Shown here: positions 1-8,111 of the stretch, one piece after another
Layout of the letters: the number at the start of each line of letters is the position of its first letter
Position numbering within the stretch: position 1 is the first letter of the stretch
Origin: Halomonas sp. LBP4
Lineage (GTDB): Bacteria > Pseudomonadota > Gammaproteobacteria > Pseudomonadales > Halomonadaceae
Reading direction: 5' to 3'
NCBI RefSeq assembly: GCF_003202205.1
Contig: NZ_PDOG01000001.1
Location: 1,120,112 to 1,184,111, forward strand
DNA length: 64,000 bases
The notes under the pieces: generated by a model
Databases searched by the model: none
What the model was told of the DNA's origin: nothing
Seen by the model: only the letters and a program-made list of their open reading frames with translations
Made by a program: the position numbers and the translations under genes

Positions 1-2
1 CA

Positions 3-614
3 CTGTTCGCGGTGAGCGACCCGCTCAGGCCCGAGAGCCGCGAGGCCATCGCCGACCTGCATGCACAGGGCGTGACGACGCTGATGCTCAGCGGCGACAA
101 CCCGGCCAGCGTCGCCGCCATCGCCGCCGAGGCTGGCATCGATGAGGCGCGGGGACAGCTGCTGCCGGAGGACAAGCTGACGGCCATCGAGGAACATGCC
201 CGACACGGCGTCGTCGGCATGGTCGGGGACGGCATCAACGATGCACCGGCGCTGGCCCGCGCCGATATCGGCTTCGCCATGGGCGCCGCCGGCAGCGACA
301 CCGCCATCGAGACCGCCGACGTGGCGCTGATGGACGACGACCCGCGCAAGCTGCCGGCCTTCGTGCGACTCTCGAGGGCTACACGCGCCGTGCTGATGCA
401 GAACATTGTCTTCGCCATCGGCATCAAGGTGGTATTCCTGGCCCTGGCCTTCAGCGGCCACGCCACCCTGTGGATGGCGATATTCGCCGATATGGGGGCC
501 AGCCTGCTGGTGGTGGCCAACGGCCTGCGCCTGCTCACGGCCGGCGAGGCCCGGCACCGTGGTGCGGCGGCGACCGGCACCGGCCAAGCGGCGCCGCAGC
601 CCGCCCGATCATGA
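3..614 (+). CDS. Heavy-metal P1B-type ATPase, C-terminal part (5' end outside window)
   Basis: This is the C-terminal third of a metal-translocating P-type ATPase of the inner membrane. The reading frame is open from base 3, so the gene starts before the window. The visible part holds the end of the ATP-binding/phosphorylation domain with the hinge motif GDGINDAPAL, followed by the last two membrane helices. The final helix contains FADMGASLLVVANGLRLL. An Asp at this place is typical of the Zn/Cd/Pb-exporting P1B-2 (ZntA/CadA) group rather than copper pumps. I infer divalent soft-metal efflux. The N-terminal metal-binding region and the CPC motif that would settle the metal are not visible. 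The stop codon lies 12 bp before the end of a convergent antiporter gene. Confidence 0.93.
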   Translation: MFAVSDPLRPESREAIADLHAQGVTTLMLSGDNPASVAAIAAEAGIDEARGQLLPEDKLTAIEEHARHGVVGMVGDGINDAPALARADIGFAMGAAGSDTAIETADVALMDDDPRKLPAFVRLSRATRAVLMQNIVFAIGIKVVFLALAFSGHATLWMAIFADMGASLLVVANGLRLLTAGEARHRGAAATGTGQAAPQPARS

Positions 615-626
615 CGACGAGGGGGG

Positions 627-1829
627 TCAGCGCAGTACGCGACGCACCAGCAAAGGCCCCAGCGTCTCGAAGACCACGGTGGAGGCCACCACCGCCGCGA
701 GCAGCAGCGCCCCCTGCTCGGGATAACGCTCCACCGCCAGCAGCGCCATGCCCATGGCGATGCCGGCCTGGGGCGTCAGCGCCAGGCCGATATCGTGGGG
801 CAAGCGGGTACCGCGTTGCCGCGCCAGGTGGCCTCCCAGCACGCCGCCCAGGTAGCGCCCCGCCAGGCGCAGCGCGATATAGGCCAGGGTGAGCCAGAGG
901 GCGTCGCCCAGGTGGCGCAGGTCGATGCTGGCCCCGGAGAGCACGAAGAAGAACACCAGGAAGGGCCACTCGATGTGCTCGATCTCGTTGAACGAGCGCG
1001 TATGGTGGGAGGAGAGGTTGGCCACCAGGGCACCGGCGATCATCGCCGCGAGCAGGGCCGAGACCTCGAGCCAGGTGGCGAGCCCGGCCAGCAACAGGAT
1101 CAGTGCGATCGCCTCGACCTGGGTCGGCTCGCCGGGTCTCAGCCGCCCCGTCAGCCAGGCCGCCGGTAGCCCCACGGCGGCGCCGAGCACCAGCGCGCCG
1201 CCCAGTTCCCAGCCGGCCTGTGCCAGCGCCAGGCCGCCGTTACCGGAGAGCAGCCAGCCGAGCAGCGCCATGGCCAGCCCGAAGACGAGAATCCCCCAGG
1301 CATCGTCGATAGCCACGATGCCCATCAGCAGGCGGGCGCGCAAGCGGGTATCGCCACTCTCGTGCACCGTCTCGCTGACCGCCGCCGGGTCGGTGGCCAC
1401 CGAGATGGCGGCCAGACTCACCGCCACCGCCAGCGGGAAACCGAGCAGCAGCAGGCCGGCACCCACGAACAGCACCCCCATCACGATCACCGCCAGCGAG
1501 ACGATTACGATCAAGGGGCCGGTGCTGCGCAGCCGCTCCGGGGTCAGCTCGCCCCCCAGCAGGAAGGCCACCATCACCAGCGCCACCTGGATCAGCGGCT
1601 CGCTCAGGCCATCCAGCGGTCGGGCCCCGGTCTGGCCCAGGCCCCACTGCTGGGCGGCCGCCACCCCGACACCCACCAGCACCAGCAACGAGATGCGCGG
1701 CAGGCGGGTACGACTGGCCACCGCATCGGCAAAGATGCTCAGGCTGAGGATGAGTCCCAGGAGGATCAGGTTGGCCGTCGCGGTACCGGGCTCGGCCATG
1801 GGCCACTCCCAGGATGTGTCAGCCGTCAT
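627..1829 (-). CDS. CPA1-family cation:proton antiporter (NhaP-like)
   Basis: About 400 residues, almost entirely hydrophobic, with roughly a dozen membrane segments and no cytosolic regulatory domain. The helix pattern and an Asp pair inside a helix (SVATDPAAVSETV) match sodium/hydrogen exchangers of the CPA1 class, which swap Na+ or K+ for protons across the inner membrane. The ion cannot be read from sequence. I chose the ATG at 1829 because it overlaps the end of the upstream amidotransferase gene, which suggests translational coupling. An in-frame ATG at 1838 is also possible. Although co-directional with the amine cassette, it has no obvious role in that pathway beyond pH or ion homeostasis. 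Confidence 0.85.
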   Translation of the reverse strand: MTADTSWEWPMAEPGTATANLILLGLILSLSIFADAVASRTRLPRISLLVLVGVGVAAAQQWGLGQTGARPLDGLSEPLIQVALVMVAFLLGGELTPERLRSTGPLIVIVSLAVIVMGVLFVGAGLLLLGFPLAVAVSLAAISVATDPAAVSETVHESGDTRLRARLLMGIVAIDDAWGILVFGLAMALLGWLLSGNGGLALAQAGWELGGALVLGAAVGLPAAWLTGRLRPGEPTQVEAIALILLLAGLATWLEVSALLAAMIAGALVANLSSHHTRSFNEIEHIEWPFLVFFFVLSGASIDLRHLGDALWLTLAYIALRLAGRYLGGVLGGHLARQRGTRLPHDIGLALTPQAGIAMGMALLAVERYPEQGALLLAAVVASTVVFETLGPLLVRRVLR

Positions 1830-2547
1830 CTCCGCCACCCTCCATGGCCCGCTTCATGAAGTTCAGGATCCAGCGCACCATCAGGGTATCGTCCACCGGG
1901 GCATTGAGCGAGGCCTGGCCCTCGCGCACCCGATGGGCGCCCACCAGCTCGCGGCGCAGCTGCATCAGGTCCCGGGAGTAGGGTTTGGCGAATTCCGGGT
2001 GGCCCTGCACGCCGAGGAAGTGTTCGCCGACCTGCATCAGATAGACGGGACAGAAGTCGCTTTCCGCCAGCACGCGGGTCTGTGGCGGCAGTTCTTCCAC
2101 CTGGTCCTGATGGCTGACCACCAGGTCGAGCCCCTCCTGCCACGGCTCCATCCAGCCGGCACGCTCGGTGACCCGGTTGAACGACACCCCCACCCCCCAG
2201 CCGCGGGGGCTCTTGACCACCTCCCCGCCCAGCGCCCTGGCGATCAGCTGGTGGCCGAAGCAGATGCCCACCAGCGGCTTGCCGGAATGCCACAGCTCGC
2301 GCACGAAGCCGCACAGCGCGTCGACCCAGGCCAGGCCGTCGTTGACACCGAACTTCGATCCGGTGGTCAGCCAGGCGTCGACGGCGTTCACGTCGTCGGG
2401 GATCTCGCCGTCGAGGCAGCGCCAGACGCGGAACGTCAGGGTCGGATCCACCGATGTGAACAGGCGCTGGAACATCTCGGGGTAGTTGCCATGCGCCTCG
2501 CGCAGCTCCGGCGCCACGTCGTCGCATTGCAGAAGTCCGATATGCAT
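1819..2547 (-). CDS. Class I glutamine amidotransferase domain protein (probable gamma-glutamyl amide hydrolase)
   Basis: A 242-residue stand-alone class I amidotransferase. The nucleophile elbow GICFGHQ supplies the catalytic Cys, and VQGHPEF supplies the His and Glu of the triad. There is no synthase domain, so it probably acts as a hydrolase. It is the last enzyme gene of a four-gene minus-strand cassette with a glutamine-synthetase-like ligase, an aldehyde dehydrogenase and an iron alcohol dehydrogenase. By analogy with PuuD in the gamma-glutamyl putrescine pathway, I infer that it removes glutamate from a gamma-glutamylated acid product. The start at 2547 is preceded by AAGGAG. Sequence resemblance is closer to GMP-synthase-like amidotransferases than to PuuD itself, so the substrate is uncertain. 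Confidence 0.85.
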   Translation of the reverse strand: MHIGLLQCDDVAPELREAHGNYPEMFQRLFTSVDPTLTFRVWRCLDGEIPDDVNAVDAWLTTGSKFGVNDGLAWVDALCGFVRELWHSGKPLVGICFGHQLIARALGGEVVKSPRGWGVGVSFNRVTERAGWMEPWQEGLDLVVSHQDQVEELPPQTRVLAESDFCPVYLMQVGEHFLGVQGHPEFAKPYSRDLMQLRRELVGAHRVREGQASLNAPVDDTLMVRWILNFMKRAMEGGGDDG

Positions 2548-2567
2548 CGATGAATCTCCTTGGCAGC

Positions 2568-3752
2568 TTAGAGGCGTCCTTCGACAGCCTTGACGAAGAT
2601 CTCGCGATACTCACCGGCCTCGAAGGCGACGGGATTGGTACCGGAGGAGGGATCCGCCACCGCCATCTGCCCGACCTTGTCGGCCTGGCGGGTGTCGATG
2701 TCGAGCTCGGCCAGGGTATGCGGGATTCCCAGCCGCTCGCGCAGCTCCAGCACCCAGTCGATCACCGTCGCCGTGCCGGGCTGACGCAGGTCGAGGTAAC
2801 GCGCCAGCCGCACCATGGGTTCGCCGATGGCGCGCTCGTTGGCGCGCAGTACATAGGGCATCAGGATGGCATTCAGGGTGCCGTGGTGGGCGTCATGCAG
2901 GGCCCCCAGCGGATGGGCCAGGGCATGCATGGCCCCGAGCCCGCGCTGGAAGGCGGTGGCCCCCATCATCGAGGCCACCAGCATGTTCATCCGCGCCTCG
3001 AGATCGCCGCCGTCCCTGAAGGCGCGCGGCAGGAAGTCGCGGATCCGGCGCATGCCTTCCACGGCGATGCCCTCGGCCATGGGGTGATAGAGCGGCGAAC
3101 ACCAGGCCTCCAGGCAGTGCGACAGCGCATCCATGCCGGTGGCGGCGGTGATCGCCGGCGGCAGGCCGAGGGTCAGTTCGGGGTCGAGGATCACCGTGGC
3201 CGGCACCATGCCCGGGTGGAAGATGATGCGCTTGACGTGCGCGACCTCGTCGGTGATCACCGAGGCACGCCCGACCTCGGAGCCGGTGCCCGCGGTGGTG
3301 GGCACGGCGACGATGGGGACGATGGCCTCGCCATCGGCGTGCTTCCAGTTGTCGCCGACATCCTCCAGCGCCCACAGCGACAGCTCCTCGCGCTGGCGCG
3401 CCATCAGCGCCACGGCCTTGGCGGCGTCGAGCCCGGAGCCGCCACCGAAGGCGATCACCCCGTCGTGGCCGCCTTCGCGGAAGGCCGCCACGCCATCCAT
3501 GACATTCTTGCCGGTGGGGTTGCCCTTGATCTCGCTGAACACGGCGATGCCCAGCCCGGCATCCGCGCAGGCCTGGACCCGCTCGCGCACCATCGCCAGC
3601 CCCGCCAGGCCCGGGTCGGTGACCAGCAGCGGCGCGCGCATGCCCAGCGCCTGGCAAGCCCCGGGCAACTCACGGATGCGTCCGGCACCGGTCAGGATCT
3701 GGGCCGGATAGTGCCAGCCGGTGGTGAATCGACTCATATCGTCTTGGCTCAT
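2568..3752 (-). CDS. Iron-containing alcohol dehydrogenase
   Basis: A 394-residue group III (iron-type) alcohol dehydrogenase. The N-terminal half carries the NAD-binding GGGSGLDAAK motif. The C-terminal half has the metal-binding histidines in SHCLEAWCSP, AHPLGALHDAHHG and nearby. These enzymes oxidise primary alcohols to aldehydes or the reverse. The open frame extends upstream into the 7-bp repeat array, which would give an improbable repetitive N-terminus. The ATG at 3752 is preceded by AGAGGA at good spacing, so I use it; ATGs at 3770 and 3737 are alternatives. It lies 20 bp upstream of the amidotransferase gene. In this cassette it may oxidise the hydroxyl group of a gamma-glutamylated amino alcohol. 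Confidence 0.9.
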   Translation of the reverse strand: MSQDDMSRFTTGWHYPAQILTGAGRIRELPGACQALGMRAPLLVTDPGLAGLAMVRERVQACADAGLGIAVFSEIKGNPTGKNVMDGVAAFREGGHDGVIAFGGGSGLDAAKAVALMARQREELSLWALEDVGDNWKHADGEAIVPIVAVPTTAGTGSEVGRASVITDEVAHVKRIIFHPGMVPATVILDPELTLGLPPAITAATGMDALSHCLEAWCSPLYHPMAEGIAVEGMRRIRDFLPRAFRDGGDLEARMNMLVASMMGATAFQRGLGAMHALAHPLGALHDAHHGTLNAILMPYVLRANERAIGEPMVRLARYLDLRQPGTATVIDWVLELRERLGIPHTLAELDIDTRQADKVGQMAVADPSSGTNPVAFEAGEYREIFVKAVEGRL

Positions 3753-3810
3753 CGTATCCTCTATCGTCATGTCGCGGAGTTCGAAGCCATACCCGTCCCG
3801 GGAGCTGTCA

Positions 3811-3901
3811 GCTCGAAGCCCGAAGCTCGAAGCTCGAAGCTCGAAGCTCGAAGCTCGAAGCTCGAAGCTCGAAGCTCGAAGCTCGAAGCTCGAAGCTCGA
3901 A
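3811..3901. repeat. Heptanucleotide tandem array (GCTCGAA x13)
   Basis: Thirteen head-to-tail 7-bp units. Twelve are GCTCGAA and the second is GCCCGAA. The array fills the gap between the aldehyde dehydrogenase stop and the alcohol dehydrogenase start. Degenerate units in the same 7-bp phase length (GCTTACG, GCTTCCA, GCTTACA, GCTCCCC) follow at 3948-3975. It is not coding: the frame through it only extends a dehydrogenase that has a good start downstream. Confidence 0.95.
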
Positions 3902-3983
3902 GCCAAGCCTTGATTCGCCACACAAGCCCTCAAGGGGTTTTCTTGCAGCTTACGGCTTCCAGCTTACAGCTCCCCGAAGGGGC

Positions 3984-5369
3984 TCAAGCATGCTTCAGAT
4001 GGAAGGATTTCGGCCTCGTCAGGGTCTCGTAGCCGAGCCGCGACAACGAACAGCCACGGCCGGATTGCTTGATGCCGGTCCAGGCCAGTTCGGGGTCCAG
4101 GTAGTCGCAGCGGTTGGTGAACACCGTGCCGGCCTCGAGGCGCCGGGCGATGGCCTCACCGGCGGCGATATCGCGGGTGAAGACCGCCGCCGTCAGGCCG
4201 AAGTCGCTGTCGTTCATCAGACGCACGGCCTCGTCGTCGGAGTCCACCGGCATGATCCCCACCACGGGGCCGAAGCTCTCCTCGTGCATGACCCGCATGG
4301 AGTGGTCGACGCCGGTCAGCACCTGGGGCGCCAGATAGGCGCTGCCCGGCGTGGACAGCGGATAGTCGCCGGGATCGATCCAGGCCTGGGCGCCGGCCGC
4401 CACCGCCTCCTCGACCTGGCCGCGCACGAAGTCCGCCGCCGCCGGCTTGACCAGCGGGCCCAGGGTGGTCGCGGCGTCGGTGGGGTTGCCGAGCCTGAGC
4501 CGGCGAACCCAGGCCACCGCACGCGCGACGAAGGCGTCGAAGATCTCGCGCTGCACGTAGATCCGCTCGATGCCGCAGCAGCTCTGGCCGGAGTTGAAGA
4601 AGGCGCCGTCCATCACCCCCTTGATGGCAGTGTCCAGATCGACGTCGGCGCGGACATAGGCCGGGTCCTTGCCCCCCAGCTCCAGACCGGTGGCGATGAA
4701 GCGCCCGGCCGCGTTGCGTTCGACCATGGCGCCGCCGCCCACCGAACCGGTAAAGGAGACATGCTTGATGCGCGCATCGCGAATCAGCGCCTCGGTGGCC
4801 TCGTGCGACAGGTGCAGGTGCTGGAAGACACCCGGTGGCAGCCCCGCCTCGTCGAAGGCCTGCTGGAGGCGCTCGGCGCACAGCGGCGTCTGGGCCGAGT
4901 GCTTGAGGATCACCGAATTGCCGGCCATGATCGCCGGCACGATGGCGTTCACCGCGGTCATGAAGGGGAAGTTCCAGGGCGCGACGATGAAGGACACGCC
5001 CAGCGGTTCGCGGGTGATATAGCGGGTGAAGCCCGGCTTGTCGGGAAGTTCGATCGGCGCCAGCGCCGACTCGGCCAGGCCGATCATGCCCCGAGCGCGC
5101 TCCTCGAAACCCTTGATCTCGCCGCCGGCGGCGGCGATCGGCCGGCCCATCTGCCAGGTGAGTTCCTCGGCCAGTTCGTTGCGGCGGGCGACGAAGGTAT
5201 CGACCATCGCCGAGCACAGCCGGGTACGCTCGCAGAGCGGCACCTCACGCCAGGCCCGCTGAGCCACCACCGCCCGTTCAAGGGTCGCCTCCACCTGGGC
5301 CGCATCGGCCTGTTCCCGCTCCACATAGATCGAGCCGTCGACCGGGGAAATCGTTCTTTGTATGGCCAT
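3984..5369 (-). CDS. NAD(P)-dependent aldehyde dehydrogenase
   Basis: A 461-residue aldehyde dehydrogenase superfamily member of normal length. Landmarks in order are the Rossmann signature FTGSVGGG, the general base Glu in LELGGKDPAYV, and the catalytic Cys in FFNSGQSCCGIERIYV. The family oxidises aldehydes to acids, and the closest general type by eye is the succinate-semialdehyde/lactaldehyde group. It lies between the glutamine-synthetase-like ligase and the iron alcohol dehydrogenase on the same strand, separated from each by a heptanucleotide repeat region. I infer that it oxidises the gamma-glutamyl-amino aldehyde made in this cassette. The start at 5369 has GAGAGGA upstream, with rather long spacing. 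Confidence 0.92.
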   Translation of the reverse strand: MAIQRTISPVDGSIYVEREQADAAQVEATLERAVVAQRAWREVPLCERTRLCSAMVDTFVARRNELAEELTWQMGRPIAAAGGEIKGFEERARGMIGLAESALAPIELPDKPGFTRYITREPLGVSFIVAPWNFPFMTAVNAIVPAIMAGNSVILKHSAQTPLCAERLQQAFDEAGLPPGVFQHLHLSHEATEALIRDARIKHVSFTGSVGGGAMVERNAAGRFIATGLELGGKDPAYVRADVDLDTAIKGVMDGAFFNSGQSCCGIERIYVQREIFDAFVARAVAWVRRLRLGNPTDAATTLGPLVKPAAADFVRGQVEEAVAAGAQAWIDPGDYPLSTPGSAYLAPQVLTGVDHSMRVMHEESFGPVVGIMPVDSDDEAVRLMNDSDFGLTAAVFTRDIAAGEAIARRLEAGTVFTNRCDYLDPELAWTGIKQSGRGCSLSRLGYETLTRPKSFHLKHA

Positions 5370-5410
5370 AGTGTCTTGATCCTCTCGTTACAGGCGACGA
5401 ATCGTGTAAA

Positions 5411-5555
5411 GCCTCGAGCCACGAGCTTCGAGCTGCGAACCCCAAAACCGCCCGTTAGCCCGTCGCCCGTCGCCCGTCGCCCGTCGCCCGTCGCCCGTCG
5501 CCCGTCGCCCGTCGCCCGTCGCCCGTCGCCCGTAGCCCGTAGCCCGTAGCCCGTA
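5411..5555. repeat. Heptanucleotide tandem array (GCCCGTC x10, GCCCGTA x4) with degenerate flank
   Basis: Ten GCCCGTC units at 5458-5527 run into four GCCCGTA units at 5528-5555. The array abuts the stop codon of the glutamine-synthetase-like gene two bases away. On its other side, degenerate heptads in one phase (GCCTCGA, GCCACGA, GCTTCGA, GCTGCGA at 5411-5438) resemble the unit of the array at 3811-3901. The two arrays therefore appear to belong to one family of 7-bp repeats with consensus near GCYNCGA or GCCCGTN. Confidence 0.95.
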
Positions 5556-5557
5556 GC

Positions 5558-6940
5558 TCAGATAATCTCGAAGTACCGATCCAACTCCCAATCCGTGATA
5601 TGGCGGCGGAACTGCCGCTCCTCCCACTCCCGCGTCGCGGCGAAATGCTCCACGAACGCATCGCCGAACAGCGCGCGGGCCGCCTCGGAGGCCTTCAGCC
5701 GCTGGGCGGCCTCCCACAGGGTGCGCGGCAGGGCCAGGTGCTCGGGATGGTCGAGCTCGTAGGCATTGCCCTCGACCGGTTCGTCGGGCTCGAGTCGCTG
5801 TTCGATGCCGTAGAGCCCGGCACCGATGGCCGCCGCCAGCGCCAGGTAGGGGTTGGCATCGGCGCTGCCGAGGCGGTACTCGACACGCTGGGACTTGGCG
5901 CTGCCGGGAATCACGCGTAGCGCCGTGGTACGGTTCTCCACCCCCCAGGTGGCTTCGGTGGGCGCCCAGAAACCGGGAATCAGGCGCGTGTAGCTGTTGA
6001 TGGTCGGTGCGAACATGGCCAGGAATTCCGGCATCAGCTTCTGCTGGCCGGCCACGAAGTGACGCTGGATATCGCTCATCTGATAGGGCTTCTCGGCAGC
6101 GAAGAACGCCGAGGCGCCACTGTCGATCTCCCGTAGCGACAGGTGGATATGCCCGCTCTGGCCCGGGTAGTCGGGCGACCACTTGGCCATGAAGGTGGCC
6201 ATCAGGCCACGGCGCTGGGCCCAGACCTTGGTGAAGACCTTGAACAGCGCGCCCTTGTCGCCGGCGGCCAGGGCGCCGTCCACGCCAATGGCCGCCTCGA
6301 GAACGCCGGGGCCGGTCTCGGTGTGCAGGCCCTCGATAGGGAAGTCCATGGCTTCCGACAGCGCCAGCAGCTCATGATAGAGCTCGCTGTGCACCGAGCT
6401 GCGCAGCATCGAATAGCCCATCATGTCCGGCGTCAGCGGCTTGAGGTTGCGAAAGCCCTTCTCGCGCACCGACTCCGGCGTCTCCTGGAACAGGAAGAAC
6501 TCGTACTCCAGCGCCCCGAAGGCCTCGAAGCCCATCCCGCGTCCGCGCTCGAGTACGCGCTTCAACAGCCCACGCGGGCAGAGCTCTTCGGCCGGGCCGT
6601 CGAACTCGGCCAGGAACAGCAGCATGTCGTCGCCCTCGCAGGACAGCTCGCGACAGCTGCCGGGGATGACCTTCAGCGGCGCATCGGGATAGCCGGTATG
6701 CCAGCCGGTGAAGGTGACGTTGTCGTAGAGCTCATCCTTGCTGTCCCAGCCCAGCACCACGTCGCAGAAGGCGAAGCCGTCCTCCAGGGCCGAGAAGAAC
6801 TTGTCGCGGTGCATGTACTTGCCGAGCATCACGCCGTCGATGTCGAACATGCCCACCTTGACGTGGCTCAGGCCGCGCTCCTCGACGATCCGTCGGGCAT
6901 CCTCCGCGGTCTTGACGTCTCTCGCTTGCATTCGGCTCAT
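5558..6940 (-). CDS. Glutamine synthetase family protein (gamma-glutamyl-amine ligase type)
   Basis: A 460-residue member of the type I glutamine synthetase fold. It shows the catalytic-domain signatures HTETGPGVLE, SGHIHLS and, near the C-terminus, ENRTTALRVIPG with YRLGSADANPYLA. It lacks the adenylylation-site region expected of nitrogen-regulated GlnA, and is shorter and more divergent than housekeeping GlnA. That pattern fits PuuA/IpuC/GlnA4-type enzymes, which use ATP to join glutamate to an amine such as putrescine, isopropylamine or ethanolamine. It is the first gene of the minus-strand cassette and commits the amine to a protected gamma-glutamyl pathway. The start at 6940 has GAGGAA upstream. 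The exact amine is inference. Confidence 0.88.
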   Translation of the reverse strand: MSRMQARDVKTAEDARRIVEERGLSHVKVGMFDIDGVMLGKYMHRDKFFSALEDGFAFCDVVLGWDSKDELYDNVTFTGWHTGYPDAPLKVIPGSCRELSCEGDDMLLFLAEFDGPAEELCPRGLLKRVLERGRGMGFEAFGALEYEFFLFQETPESVREKGFRNLKPLTPDMMGYSMLRSSVHSELYHELLALSEAMDFPIEGLHTETGPGVLEAAIGVDGALAAGDKGALFKVFTKVWAQRRGLMATFMAKWSPDYPGQSGHIHLSLREIDSGASAFFAAEKPYQMSDIQRHFVAGQQKLMPEFLAMFAPTINSYTRLIPGFWAPTEATWGVENRTTALRVIPGSAKSQRVEYRLGSADANPYLALAAAIGAGLYGIEQRLEPDEPVEGNAYELDHPEHLALPRTLWEAAQRLKASEAARALFGDAFVEHFAATREWEERQFRRHITDWELDRYFEII

Positions 6941-7169
6941 CGCGCGTTCCTCAGTCTCTCATTGTTGTTGGAACACAAGGCTTTGTCCTCCACCCACCGG
7001 GACCCGGCGCATACCTGCAGTGTGATGCGGTTTCGAGACGCTCCGCAAACCGCAATGGCGGTTCCCCCTCGTGCCCCCGCTCGCCGACGGGGAACTCCCG
7101 CCGCCGTTTTCCGGTCAACAGCCACCATTGCCAATGGTGCCACCCCGTCATCACCACATGGAGGTCTCG

Positions 7170-7967
7170 ATGACTGCCCAGGCCGCCGCGACTGCCGCCG
7201 CCCGCCCCTCCTCCACCTGGACCGGCTGGGGACAGTGGCTGGCGCTGGCCACCATGACCATCGACCACCTGACCCGCTACGTGCTGCCGGTGAGCTGGGA
7301 GCTCGACTGGGCCGGCTCCTCGATCGGGCGCATCGCCTTCCCGCTGTTCGCCGCCATGGTCGCCTGGCACGGCCTCTTCAACACCCGTAACCCGCTGCGC
7401 TACGCCCGGCGCATCCTGGTGATCGGCCTGGTCGCCCAGTGGCCCTACATGATGATGCCGCGAGCCTCGGATGCGTTCCTGCTCAACGTCTGCTTCACCC
7501 TGGCCGCGGGGCTGGCCTGGGGCGCCTGGCTGCGCGGCCTGCTCGCCCGCCACCACCGCGGCGACCTGGAGGTGCCCTGGCTGGTCCTCGCGATCGTGGT
7601 CTCGCTGGCGGTCTGGCAGCTGCTCGGCGGCTGGGTCGAGTACGGTCACCGCGGCCTGCTGCTGATCCCGCTGCTCATGCTCGCCCTGCACCGGCTGCAC
7701 CAGGCCGGCGACGCCCTGACCGAACGCCTGGCGGCGGTGGCCTTCACGGTGCCGGTGCTGATAGTGGCCGGGCTGATGAACAGTTCCGACATGGCCAAGT
7801 CGTTCACCGTCGCCACCTGCCTGGCGGTGCTGTGGCTGGCCGCCGGCGCCCATCGCCTGACCCCCGAGGTCCCGAACGCCATGCCGAGACGGCTATGGCT
7901 CACCTGGTACCCGGGCCACTTCGCGCTGATCGCGCTATGGCTGTGGCTCAGCGGCACCATCGGCTGA
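7170..7967 (+). CDS. TraX-family integral membrane protein
   Basis: About 265 residues with seven or more membrane segments. The N-terminal motifs ATMTIDHLTRYVLP and SIGRIAFPLFAAMVAW match the TraX family, originally the F-plasmid pilin acetylase and found widely on chromosomes with no conjugation genes. No tra genes are visible nearby, so a role in conjugation is unlikely; chromosomal TraX proteins probably acylate some other molecule. The ATG at 7170 is fixed by GGAGG eight bases upstream. It is transcribed divergently from the glutamine-synthetase-like gene across a 229-bp gap that must contain both promoters. Confidence 0.8.
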   Translation: MTAQAAATAAARPSSTWTGWGQWLALATMTIDHLTRYVLPVSWELDWAGSSIGRIAFPLFAAMVAWHGLFNTRNPLRYARRILVIGLVAQWPYMMMPRASDAFLLNVCFTLAAGLAWGAWLRGLLARHHRGDLEVPWLVLAIVVSLAVWQLLGGWVEYGHRGLLLIPLLMLALHRLHQAGDALTERLAAVAFTVPVLIVAGLMNSSDMAKSFTVATCLAVLWLAAGAHRLTPEVPNAMPRRLWLTWYPGHFALIALWLWLSGTIG

Positions 7968-8111
7968 CTCGGGCCGTGGGCGTCGTGCCGGCTGACACCG
8001 CCGAGGTGGTGGTTTGTCACGCCCGACTTGACCTGTGTCAGGTCGTTCATCCGTGCGTGGTCCACACTGACACCAGGCAACATCCGTTTACCCCATGATT
8101 CAGGAGTTCAC

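Noticed and set aside
2568-3923. Extended start of the iron alcohol dehydrogenase through the repeat array
   Set aside because: It would add about 50 repetitive residues; the ATG at 3752 has a proper ribosome-binding site.
2550-5549. 999-residue plus-strand open frame across the dehydrogenase genes
   Set aside because: Antisense shadow of two well-supported dehydrogenases; low-complexity sequence rich in Arg, Gly and His with no domain.
3811-5555. CRISPR array
   Set aside because: Units are 7 bp with no spacers and no cas genes.
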